The translations under genes and the position numbers were made by a program. This document shows positions 57,220 through 64,000 of a stretch of 64,000 nucleotides of DNA, one piece after another. The notes beneath the pieces were generated by a model. It worked only from the letters and a program-made list of their open reading frames with translations. It was not told the origin of the DNA and searched no databases. Source of the stretch: Halobacillus litoralis (lineage in GTDB: Bacteria; Bacillota; Bacilli; Bacillales; Halobacillaceae). Location: the NCBI RefSeq assembly GCF_020524085.2, contig NZ_CP129016.1, positions 3,590,001 to 3,654,000 on the forward strand. The letters run 5' to 3'. Position 1 is the first letter of the stretch; each line of letters opens with the position of its first letter.

Positions 57220-58692
57220 TTAATACCAGCGTTGAGTCAGCATTTTACGCTTCGTATAGAAGTTGAGTCCATCTTTACCGTTGGCATGGAGATCGCCATA
57301 GAAGGACTTCTTATTTCCAGAGAACGGGAAGAACGCCATTGGGGCAGGAACGTTGACGTTGACACCGAGCATTCCGGCATCCATCTCTTCTCTGAACTGT
57401 TGAACCGCTTTTCCGCTTGTCGTGTAAATAACAGCACCATTGGCGAATTCAGATTTGTTGGCCGTTTCGATCGCTTCGTCAAGTGAATCGGCACGAACAA
57501 TACTAAGAACAGGAGCAAAAATCTCATCTTTCCAGATCTTCATTTCATCGGTAACATAATCAAAAATCGTCGCACCAAGGAAATACCCGGACTCATTCTC
57601 ACGAAGTTCTACTCGACCATCACGGACGAGCTTCGCATTATCCTGTTCCCCGGCTTCAATATAGCCGAGAACACGCTCACGGTGGGAGTCACGAATTAAT
57701 GGCCCAAGATTGGTTTCCTGATCTAAACCATTTCCTACATTTAACTGGTCAGCCGCTTCTTTTAATTTAGCGACAAGATCGTCAGCTACATCTCCGACTG
57801 CTACGACTACAGAACAAGCCATGCAACGCTCTCCTGCGCTTCCGAAAGCGGCATTGATGATACCTTCTACCGACTTGTCTAAGTTACAGTCCGGAAGTAC
57901 GATGGAGTGGTTTTTTGCTCCAGCGAGCGCTTGAACTCTCTTGCCGTGGTTAGCGGCCGTTTTGTAAACGTATTCCGCAACAGGCTGAGAACCAACGAAG
58001 GAAATGGCGTCGACTTCGTCATGCTCAAGTAATCCGTTTACAACATCATGGGCACCATTAACAACGTTGAGGACACCTTTCGGAAGACCCGCTTCATGAA
58101 TCAACTCGACGAGCATCTTCGCAAGGATTGGAGTACGTTCGGATGGTTTCAATACAAATGTATTCCCACAAACGATCGCGAGCGGGAACATCCACAATGG
58201 CACCATCATTGGAAAGTTGAATGGTGTGATTCCACCGACGACACCGACCGGATAGCGATACATTCCAGAGTCGATTCCTTCCGCAATATCGGGAAGAACG
58301 TCGCCCATCATAAGACTTGGTGCACCAGCTGCGAATTCTACACATTCAATGCCGCGCTGTACTTCACCTGTCGCATCTTTCATCGTTTTTCCATTTTCCT
58401 GTGTGAGGGCTTTCGCAAGCTCTTCACGATTTTCTACCAACAACTGATGGTACTTGAACATTACTCTGGCACGCTTTGGTACCGGAACCTTTTTCCACGT
58501 CTTGAATGCCTCTCTCGCTGATTGGACTGCTTTATCTACATCCTCTTTTGATGAAATGGGAACTTGGGCAATGATCTCTCCTGTCGCAGGATTGGGTACT
58601 TCCTCCACTTGCCCGCTTTCCGACGAAACCCACTCGCCACCAATGAAGTTCTGAATCGTTACCTGGTTCTTTTTTGAGAAAGTTGTCTCCAT
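57220..58692 (-). CDS. mmsA: CoA-acylating (methyl)malonate-semialdehyde dehydrogenase
   Basis: A 490-residue aldehyde dehydrogenase of the MmsA/IolA type. [18 protein letters not shown] is family-specific, [13 protein letters not shown] and [18 protein letters not shown] include the catalytic Cys. Unlike ordinary ALDHs the family makes acyl-CoA: malonate semialdehyde gives acetyl-CoA and CO2, and the methyl form from thymine gives propionyl-CoA. This completes pyrimidine breakdown. The start at ATG 58692 lies behind a weak purine tract. Confidence 0.9.
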   Translation of the reverse strand: METTFSKKNQVTIQNFIGGEWVSSESGQVEEVPNPATGEIIAQVPISSKEDVDKAVQSAREAFKTWKKVPVPKRARVMFKYHQLLVENREELAKALTQENGKTMKDATGEVQRGIECVEFAAGAPSLMMGDVLPDIAEGIDSGMYRYPVGVVGGITPFNFPMMVPLWMFPLAIVCGNTFVLKPSERTPILAKMLVELIHEAGLPKGVLNVVNGAHDVVNGLLEHDEVDAISFVGSQPVAEYVYKTAANHGKRVQALAGAKNHSIVLPDCNLDKSVEGIINAAFGSAGERCMACSVVVAVGDVADDLVAKLKEAADQLNVGNGLDQETNLGPLIRDSHRERVLGYIEAGEQDNAKLVRDGRVELRENESGYFLGATIFDYVTDEMKIWKDEIFAPVLSIVRADSLDEAIETANKSEFANGAVIYTTSGKAVQQFREEMDAGMLGVNVNVPAPMAFFPFSGNKKSFYGDLHANGKDGLNFYTKRKMLTQRWY

Positions 58693-58740
58693 TTTTTCAC
58701 CTCTACTCGTAGATTCTGTTCCTTTACACCCTTCAAATAT

Positions 58741-58769
58741 ATTATAAATTCAGAAAATTTCTACATCAA
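58741..58769 (-). promoter_or_regulatory. mmsA promoter with overlapping CodY-like box
   Basis: On the minus strand TTGATG (58764-58769), 17-nt spacer, TATAAT (58741-58746). The spacer holds TAAATTCAGAAAATT (58745-58759, plus-strand reading), 12 of 15 matches to the CodY consensus, so CodY would block the promoter. Confidence 0.6.
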
Positions 58770-58771
58770 TG

Positions 58772-58814
58772 GACGAAGTGTCAAATCAAATACCTCCCAT
58801 TTTGACACAATGAC
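58772..58814 (-). promoter_or_regulatory. Dyad operator upstream of mmsA (site 2)
   Basis: GACGAAGTGTCAAA (58772-58785) and TTTGACACAATGAC (58801-58814), spacer 15 nt. Aligned to site 1 over 36 nt, 24 positions are identical. It lies immediately upstream of the mmsA -35 element, an activator position. Confidence 0.65.
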
Positions 58815-58844
58815 CTTTTGTCGAGGGACATATAATATTTGGAT

Positions 58845-58897
58845 AATACTGGATGACCTGGACATCCTAATATTGGGTGACCAAGTCATCCAGTATT
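58845..58897 (+). promoter_or_regulatory. Very long hairpin in the 5' region of the SDR gene
   Basis: AATACTGGATGACCTGG (58845-58861) pairs with CCAAGTCATCCAGTATT (58881-58897) with one mismatch, and CATCC / GGGTG extends the stem inward. A TATAAT at 58831-58836 would start transcription just before it. The stem ends 21 nt before the start codon, close to the ribosome binding site. Confidence 0.7.
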
Positions 58898-58917
58898 TTA
58901 CATATAGGAGGGTTCTG

Positions 58918-59781
58918 ATGAGCAATCAAAAGAAGGATATTCAGCCGAAGCAGCACCAGGATCGACAGCCGGGTTTCGAACATGAAATGAATCCGCTTCC
59001 GGAATATGTGGATCCAAACTATAAAGGAAGTGATAAGTTAAAGGGAAAAGTCGCTGTAATCACTGGAGGGGACAGTGGAATTGGGCGTGCAGTAAGCTTG
59101 TACTTCGCTAAGGAAGGAGCGGACGTTGCTGTTTTATACCTCAACGAACAGAAAGATGCTGAGAAGACGAAACAGTTGATCGAAGCGGAAGGTCGCACAT
59201 GCCGCCTATATAATGGAGAGATCGGAAGTGCAGCGTTCTGTGAAGAAACTGTTCAGCGTATCAAAACAGACTTCGGAAAGATTGATGTGCTCGTAAACAA
59301 TGCAGCGATGCAATTCCCACAAAAAGACATCACTGCTATCACGAATCAGCAGCTTGAGAAGACCTTTCGCGTGAATTTCTTTTCTTATGTATATATGGCT
59401 AAAGCGATTATCCCTCACCTACAAAAAGGAAGCACCATCATTAACACCTCTTCGGTTACCGCTTATGAGGGGAACGAGCAATTGATAGACTATTCTTCAA
59501 CCAAAGGTGCCATTACCACATTCACGCGTTCTCTCGCCAAGTCCTTAGTAAGTAAAGGCATCCGTGTGAACGGCGTCGCACCTGGACCAGTTTGGACACC
59601 ATTGATCCCTGCAAGTTTCGATAAACAAAAAGTGGCGGAATTCGGTTCTACGAATCCAATGGGGCGTCCGGGACAACCGTATGAGCTCGCTCCTGCTTAT
59701 GTCTATTTAGCAAGTAATGATTCCAGCTACGTGACTGGTCAAATGATCCACGTAAATGGTGGCATACCTGTAAATGGGTAA
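58918..59781 (+). CDS. SDR family oxidoreductase (YhdF/YhxC, general-stress type)
   Basis: A 287-residue short-chain dehydrogenase. A charged N-terminal extension (QPKQHQDRQPGFEHEMNPLP) typical of the stress-associated SDRs precedes VAVITGGDSGIGRAVSLYFA (cofactor loop), VNNAAMQFP, and the catalytic TSSVTAYEG ... YSSTKGAI (Ser, Tyr, Lys). The C-terminus GQMIHVNGGIPVNG is conserved. Substrate unknown. ATAGGAGG precedes ATG 58918; an in-frame reading from further upstream would run through the hairpin. Confidence 0.88.
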   Translation: MSNQKKDIQPKQHQDRQPGFEHEMNPLPEYVDPNYKGSDKLKGKVAVITGGDSGIGRAVSLYFAKEGADVAVLYLNEQKDAEKTKQLIEAEGRTCRLYNGEIGSAAFCEETVQRIKTDFGKIDVLVNNAAMQFPQKDITAITNQQLEKTFRVNFFSYVYMAKAIIPHLQKGSTIINTSSVTAYEGNEQLIDYSSTKGAITTFTRSLAKSLVSKGIRVNGVAPGPVWTPLIPASFDKQKVAEFGSTNPMGRPGQPYELAPAYVYLASNDSSYVTGQMIHVNGGIPVNG

Positions 59782-59797
59782 CATATGATCAACAACA

Positions 59798-59846
59798 AAA
59801 ACAAGCGGTCCCTCCACCTTAAGAAGATGGAGGACCGCTTGTTTCT
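59798..59846. terminator. Strong bidirectional terminator
   Basis: AAACAAGCGGTCC and GGACCGCTTGTTT form a long stem with an inner CTCCA(C) / (G)TGGAG part. Shared by the SDR and lipoprotein genes. Confidence 0.85.
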
Positions 59847-59876
59847 TCTATTCTATTGTTTGCCGAACGTAAATGG

Positions 59877-60533
59877 TTATTCCCAATCTACTTCTATTTT
59901 TTCTCCTTCTGCCAACGAGTTACCTTCCTCATCCAAAACATCACTGGTCTTAATCACCACAGTCTCTAATTCTTCCCAATCATGTTCGAGGACGAATCCC
60001 ATTTGTCCTACTCGTGTTTCGCCTGGTTCGTACTCTCCTTTTAGCTTTTCCAAATAGAAGTCGTCATTGAACCCCAACTCCTCTCCTGTATTCGTCTTCA
60101 AGACTTCCACAGGCGCTAAGTTCACTTTCTGATCTCCAGTATTTTTTATAGCCACGGTAAACTTGATATAATTAAAATTGGTTTCATTGTGAGTAAATGC
60201 ATGAAAATAATCCACCAAGTCAGGCGACGGAGAGTAATTGAGTACTTTTACATCCTTTACCACCATTTGGACCGGTCCCACTTCTACATACTTCTCCATC
60301 TTTTTAATAGCTTTAAGGGCTATCTGCCCATCCATATCCTCTGCCTGGTCCCCTACTTCCTTTAAATCACGATCATCAGGAGCCTGGGGGTTGTTTTTAT
60401 ACTTCGTTTGTTCTGGAATTTCAAATAAAGGAGGCTGATCCTCTGACTCATTCCCTTCTCCAGACACCAGGTTTGAACACCCAGTTAGGGTAATGGAAAT
60501 GCTTAAACTCAACAATAGCAGCAAACGTTTCAA
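59877..60533 (-). CDS. Lipoprotein with a DUF4352-like domain
   Basis: A 218-residue exported lipoprotein: signal peptide with lipobox LTGCS, an acidic linker (about residues 25-70), and a beta-rich domain (FNYIKFTVAIKNTGDQKVNL, EYEPGETRVGQMGFVLEHD) like the Telokin/DUF4352 immunoglobulin fold. Function unknown; a surface role is likely. It is transcribed away from the SDR gene and towards the shared terminator. Confidence 0.7.
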   Translation of the reverse strand: MKRLLLLLSLSISITLTGCSNLVSGEGNESEDQPPLFEIPEQTKYKNNPQAPDDRDLKEVGDQAEDMDGQIALKAIKKMEKYVEVGPVQMVVKDVKVLNYSPSPDLVDYFHAFTHNETNFNYIKFTVAIKNTGDQKVNLAPVEVLKTNTGEELGFNDDFYLEKLKGEYEPGETRVGQMGFVLEHDWEELETVVIKTSDVLDEEGNSLAEGEKIEVDWE

Positions 60534-60555
60534 CGTTTATCTCTCCTTTTTCTAA

Positions 60556-60585
60556 AAAAGCCTCCCTGTGGAAGGGAAGCTTTTT
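60556..60585 (-). terminator. Terminator of the alkaline phosphatase gene
   Basis: On the minus strand AAAAAGCTTCCC and GGGAGGCTTTTT pair around a short loop. Confidence 0.8.
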
Positions 60586-60600
60586 CAGTTATTGATGTAC

Positions 60601-61974
60601 CTATTTTTTTATCTTTCCATTTTCCATCAAGTTCATGACTTTTTGACCAACTTCATGGTTATCATGCAGTCCTGCGAACTGTTGAGACTGAGGTCCATAA
60701 CCGTAAACAATTACATCTTCCCCTGTATGGCCGCCGGTTGTCCAACCTGTACCGGAGCGAATATCGAAAATGTGCTCAATCGCATTATCAATCTCCGTGA
60801 CTGATCCATTTTCTGCTGCATCTTTGACAGATTGAACTTCCTCGTCGGTTAATTCAAGATCGATATACTGCTCTAACGTCTCCTCAACCCCTGCACCTTC
60901 TGCAATCTCAGAAGCCATAAAGTCCGGTGTACGTTTCGCAGCTTTTAAAGGTTCAGGATTCCACTGATATTCTCCATCCCGTCCTACCGTCATTCCACCT
61001 GTAGAGTGGTCGGCTGTCGTAACAACCAATGTATTCTTATTGTTCTTTGCAAACTCAATAGCTTCTTCATAAGCAGCTTCAAAGTCCTGCATTTCACTCA
61101 TCGCCGCTACCGCATCATTATCATGACCCGCCCAGTCGACCTGACTACCTTCAACCATAAGGAAGAAACCATCTTTGTCCTTGCTCAGCCTGTCCAAAGC
61201 GGAAGAAGTCATTTCCTTTAAGGAAGGAGCATCGGAAGAGCGGTCAATCATCTTGTCCATCCCTTTAGGAGCGAATAAACCAACAATTTGTTCATTAGAA
61301 TCTTCCATTAGTTCCTCACGAGATTCCACATAGCTGTATCCATCATCCTGCAAATCCTTGGCCAAGTCGCGGTCTTCCCTTTTGAAATAAGAAGTACCTC
61401 CTCCAAGTATTACGTCAATCTTGTGTTCACCATTCACTTTTTCATCATAGTAATCATCAGCGATATCATTGTAATTGTGGCGAGATTCATCGTGTGAACC
61501 AAATGAAGCAGGTGTAGCGTGATTCACTTGAGATGTAGCTACAAGGCCAGTGGCTTTTCCTTTTTCCTTCGCCAACTCGAGAGTAGTTTTCACTTCATTC
61601 TTCTGCATGTCCACAGCAATGGCATTGTTATAGGTTTTAATTCCAGCTGCCATTGAGGTTGCTGCTGCAGCCGAATCCGTAATGCTCTCTTCTGTATCCC
61701 AGGAATAAGTTTCCTGCATGCCTATTAAATGCTCATCGAATGCCGTGTTTTCCGTATAAGGAGTAGCAGGATCATCCTTGAAGTAACGGTAAGCAGATGT
61801 ATAGTTAGGGCCCATGCCATCCCCAATTAGAAAGATAATGTTCTCTACCTTTCCTTTTTCTTCGTTAGGTTTTGCAAGAACTTCATCGTTAATAGTAAAA
61901 GCAGAACCCCCTAGAATCAAAGATGTGGATAGAGCCACTGGCAATAATTTTTTCATATACTTTTTGCTAAACAA
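60601..61974 (-). CDS. Alkaline phosphatase
   Basis: A 457-residue exported enzyme of the PhoA/PhoB type. Signal peptide ending near EVLAK; FLIGDGMG metal Asp, ITDSAAAATSMAAGIKT with the nucleophile Ser, MVEGSQVDWAGHDND, TTADHSTGG and WTTGGHTGEDV metal His/Asp. It cleaves phosphomonoesters outside the membrane during phosphate starvation. The start is TTG behind GAGGAGG. The protein is very acidic, as in halophiles. Confidence 0.9.
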   Translation of the reverse strand: MFSKKYMKKLLPVALSTSLILGGSAFTINDEVLAKPNEEKGKVENIIFLIGDGMGPNYTSAYRYFKDDPATPYTENTAFDEHLIGMQETYSWDTEESITDSAAAATSMAAGIKTYNNAIAVDMQKNEVKTTLELAKEKGKATGLVATSQVNHATPASFGSHDESRHNYNDIADDYYDEKVNGEHKIDVILGGGTSYFKREDRDLAKDLQDDGYSYVESREELMEDSNEQIVGLFAPKGMDKMIDRSSDAPSLKEMTSSALDRLSKDKDGFFLMVEGSQVDWAGHDNDAVAAMSEMQDFEAAYEEAIEFAKNNKNTLVVTTADHSTGGMTVGRDGEYQWNPEPLKAAKRTPDFMASEIAEGAGVEETLEQYIDLELTDEEVQSVKDAAENGSVTEIDNAIEHIFDIRSGTGWTTGGHTGEDVIVYGYGPQSQQFAGLHDNHEVGQKVMNLMENGKIKK

Positions 61975-62036
61975 CTTTATTCCTCCTCGTAATATGTCGA
62001 TGCAGTAAGCATATTACTTGGAGTTTATGAAACATT

Positions 62037-62064
62037 GATTAACAAACTGTAAATCTAACGTAAA
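62037..62064 (-). promoter_or_regulatory. Pho box upstream of alkaline phosphatase
   Basis: On the minus strand TTTACG, TTTACA and TTAATC recur with 5-nt spacers, matching the PhoP direct-repeat consensus TT(A/T)ACA at 11-bp steps. Confidence 0.6.
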
Positions 62065-62177
62065 TTAACAAATTAAGTCATTAGGATTAGGTCGATTGTC
62101 TGAAATTCATATGTCACCGAATAATTGGTTAAACATGATATAATAATTAAAATCTACTTAAAAAAGGGTGTGCGCTC

Positions 62178-62666
62178 ATGACCAAAAGCTTTTGTCACTG
62201 CTTTAGTAACAAGGAAGAGATCGAACGAGGAATCGCAGATAAGTGTACATATCTCGCTTTTTGTGTCGTATCTGGTGAGCATGGAGCTGTCGAGTTCAGT
62301 TTTCGTACCAGTTATATCGACAGTGATTCGGTAGCGCCCTTCAAGAAATTTTACGACGTAAGCGAGGAGTTTGAAGAAGATAACAAGACCTCAAGAAGAA
62401 TAAGAATCCACAGCAAACATCCGCTTTCCCAAAGTGATGCGGAACCAACAGAAAAGTCATTCCTACGGTCTTCTGAACGCTTTTACTCCTATAAAATCAG
62501 CCTGGATTTACATAAGCTCCAATCTTTCAAAGACAATCCGGACAATTACTTGAGAACCATACATTCAAAAAAACTGTACGATGAAATGAAGGCTGTATAT
62601 AAGAACATTTTCAAGTATCCACCTGATGTATTAAAAAATGATCACTGGTTAGTCCTCGTTGATTAA
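62178..62666 (+). CDS. Hypothetical protein
   Basis: A 162-residue soluble, charged protein (CVVSGEHGAVEFSFRTSYID, FYDVSEEFEEDNKTSRRIRI, SYKISLDLHKLQSF). No signal peptide, membrane segment or known motif. AGGGTG precedes the ATG at suitable spacing. Transcribed alone in front of the DPBB gene. Family not recognised. Confidence 0.6.
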   Translation: MTKSFCHCFSNKEEIERGIADKCTYLAFCVVSGEHGAVEFSFRTSYIDSDSVAPFKKFYDVSEEFEEDNKTSRRIRIHSKHPLSQSDAEPTEKSFLRSSERFYSYKISLDLHKLQSFKDNPDNYLRTIHSKKLYDEMKAVYKNIFKYPPDVLKNDHWLVLVD

Positions 62667-62785
62667 TCCCCTCTTCGATATTGGAGGAATTTCATAGAAA
62701 ACAGAAGTACATAATGGACGGTCACACACCAGTCAAAAATGACATAGGCTATTGAGGATATAAAGTAAAGACAGGGGGAAAATGA

Positions 62786-63450
62786 ATGTACTCCAATTTT
62801 AACCATGTCCCTTATGGTTATGGCTATCCCTATGGGTCAAATCCTTACCACCCTTATTCTCGTTATGCCTACCCTCAAACCTATGGAACCCACGCCAACT
62901 ACTACGGCTATGGTAAGGCAGACAGTCCAGGGCCAGGCCACCTGGACAGAAGGCGGAGAAGTGACCAAATGTGGAATTCCATGGTCGAATAACCGATACA
63001 TGACGGCTGCAGTTGGTCAAAATTCACCTTACCAATGTGGGCAGACGATCAAAGTGAAAAACATGGCCAATCAACGGGTCGTTTTAGTCACGGTCGTCGA
63101 TCAAGTTCCTAACTATCCTGATAATAAAATCAATCTTCACAAAAAAAGCTTTTGAAACGTTAGGTGCGAGTGTAGATCTTGGTGTCATCAATGTAGAAAT
63201 CACACCGAACCCTCAATTAGAAGAAGAAAAGTGGGGAAAATATCTTTTAGAGATCGCTCAGTCGGCCTATCCAAATTATAATGCCACAGACTATAGTAAA
63301 GTAAGCCAAACCCAGCAGAACGGTAACGTAAAGGAAGTTTACAAGTTTGTTATGGAATCCCCTCAGGAAACGATGAGCATCGAAGGAGCGGTCATCTATA
63401 ATCCAGCGACAGACCGAATCATTTCTATCAACTTCAAGGAAATTTCATAA
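62786..63450 (+). pseudogene. RlpA/DPBB-like protein with DUF3889 domain, doubly frameshifted in this sequence
   Basis: Three frames in order: a Tyr/Gly/Pro-rich head (HVPYGYGYPYGSNPYHPYSR), a double-psi beta-barrel region (ATWTEGGEVTKCGIPWSNNR, VKNMANQRVVLVTVVDQVPN), and a C-terminal DUF3889 domain (WGKYLLEIAQSAYPNYNATD). One extra G at 62930-62932 and one extra A in A7 63141-63147 account for both breaks; the locus fits 220 residues, a stop and two bases. No signal peptide is evident. Possibly a spore or wall-associated protein. Confidence 0.75.
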
Positions 63451-63463
63451 GATTCGATATTGT

Positions 63464-63491
63464 TAAAGAGACAGCACTCATCTGTCTCTTT
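63464..63491 (+). terminator. Rho-independent terminator
   Basis: AAAGAGACAG and CTGTCTCTTT pair around CACTCAT, then TCTTTT. Confidence 0.85.
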
Positions 63492-63520
63492 TCTTTTGAG
63501 AAAATATAGAAATTTTTATA

Positions 63521-63572
63521 AAAAAAAGAAATGACGCAGCCTCTCCCTGGATGAGAAACTACGCCATTCCGG
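63521..63572 (-). terminator. Terminator of tRNA-Val
   Basis: On the minus strand AATGGCGTAG and CTGCGTCATT pair (two G-U pairs), then TCTTTTTTT. Confidence 0.8.
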
Positions 63573-63585
63573 CACTTAGTATGGA

Positions 63586-63658
63586 TGATTCCGATTGGGC
63601 TCGAACCAACGACCTCCACCCTGTCAAGGTGGCGCTCTCCCAGCTGAGCTACGGAATC
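63586..63658 (-). tRNA. tRNA-Val (GAC)
   Basis: A full cloverleaf: acceptor GATTCCG / CGGAATC, D arm GCTCAGCTGGGAGAGC, anticodon arm CCACC-TTGACAG-GGTGG with anticodon GAC, variable AGGTC, T arm GTTGG-TTCGAGC-CCAAT, discriminator A. The 3' CCA is not encoded. Confidence 0.95.
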
Positions 63659-63830
63659 CTATGTAGAAATTTGTCGGCTGTTTTGCTGACAAATAATAAT
63701 ATACTACGTAACAAATGAAGTGTCAATAAAATTTTAAGAGTTTTTTAAGTTCATGTAAAAGCCTCTTTTTATCCTTGCCATATTCGGTCATACTAAGAAT
63801 CATACCCTAAACGAGGAAGTAGGTCTTTCA

Positions 63831-64000
63831 ATGAACAAAGGAAAGGTTTGGATCAATCTCAGAGATAGTTTTTGGTTTCTCCCTACGATATACAGTATCC
63901 TTTCAATCATTGCTGTGGCGATAACCGCCCTCATTGATCAATGGGTCATATCCGAATACAAAAACAACATACCTTCTCTCTTTTTGACGAAGTCTTCGGT
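63831..64000 (+). CDS. DUF2254 family membrane protein, 3' end outside the window
   Basis: 56 codons are visible: MNKGKVWINLRDSFWFLPTI opens the protein, followed by a transmembrane helix (about residues 20-38). LRDSFWFLP is characteristic of DUF2254 proteins, which have four N-terminal helices and a cytoplasmic domain of unknown role. GAGGAAG lies 11 nt before the ATG. Confidence 0.7.
   Translation, partial: MNKGKVWINLRDSFWFLPTIYSILSIIAVAITALIDQWVISEYKNNIPSLFLTKSS

Overview
The window looks like chromosome of a Gram-positive, probably spore-forming, moderately halophilic Bacillaceae member (Halobacillus/Pontibacillus-like; this is inferred from protein style, not searched). Supporting signs are strong AGGAGG-type ribosome binding sites, frequent TTG/GTG starts, a T-box leader, CodY-like boxes, a Pho box, a YjcZ-family tiny protein, LPETA and lipobox signals, and several Na+-coupled transporters.

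Layout. 1-4.2 kb: amidohydrolases with a DUF3311/sodium:solute symporter pair whose symporter is cut by an in-frame TAG. 4.3-8.7 kb: small genes and panF-yhdT, separated by a 1.5-kb composite element made of two MITE-like cassettes. 8.9-17 kb: GNAT, VOC, HAD, DUF1801, chemotaxis, DacF and alcohol dehydrogenase genes. 18.3-28.7 kb: the branched-chain amino acid block ilvE / T-box-ilvBNC-leuABCD-ilvA. 28.7-44.8 kb: small peptides, a candidate sRNA, ferredoxin, an Excalibur nuclease, a TAXI-TRAP transporter, a serine hydrolase, an RlmN paralogue and a TetR-controlled ABC exporter. 44.9-58.9 kb: a complete reductive pyrimidine degradation island (alanine dehydrogenase, beta-alanine aminotransferase, PucR regulator, NCS1 permease, dihydropyrimidinase, PreA, PreT, beta-ureidopropionase, malonate-semialdehyde dehydrogenase). 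58.9-64 kb: SDR, lipoprotein, Pho-controlled alkaline phosphatase, a DPBB/DUF3889 protein, tRNA-Val(GAC) and the start of a DUF2254 gene.

How it works together. The pyrimidine island would import uracil, thymine or hydantoins, reduce and open the ring, release beta-alanine, pass its amino group to pyruvate, recycle alanine with Ald, and oxidise malonate semialdehyde to acetyl-CoA. Two of its promoters share an unusual dyad (14-nt arm, 15-nt spacer, 14-nt arm), and CodY-like boxes lie at pucR, mmsA and ilvE, which links nitrogen scavenging to branched-chain amino acid supply.

Caution on quality. Seven otherwise intact genes (leuA, tetR, ABC permease, ald, dihydropyrimidinase, preA, DUF3889 gene) carry nine frameshifts, and every one is explained by a single extra base in a homopolymer. 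The length of each locus fits this arithmetic. Sequencing or assembly overcalls are the simplest explanation, so these genes are described as frameshifted in this sequence rather than dead.
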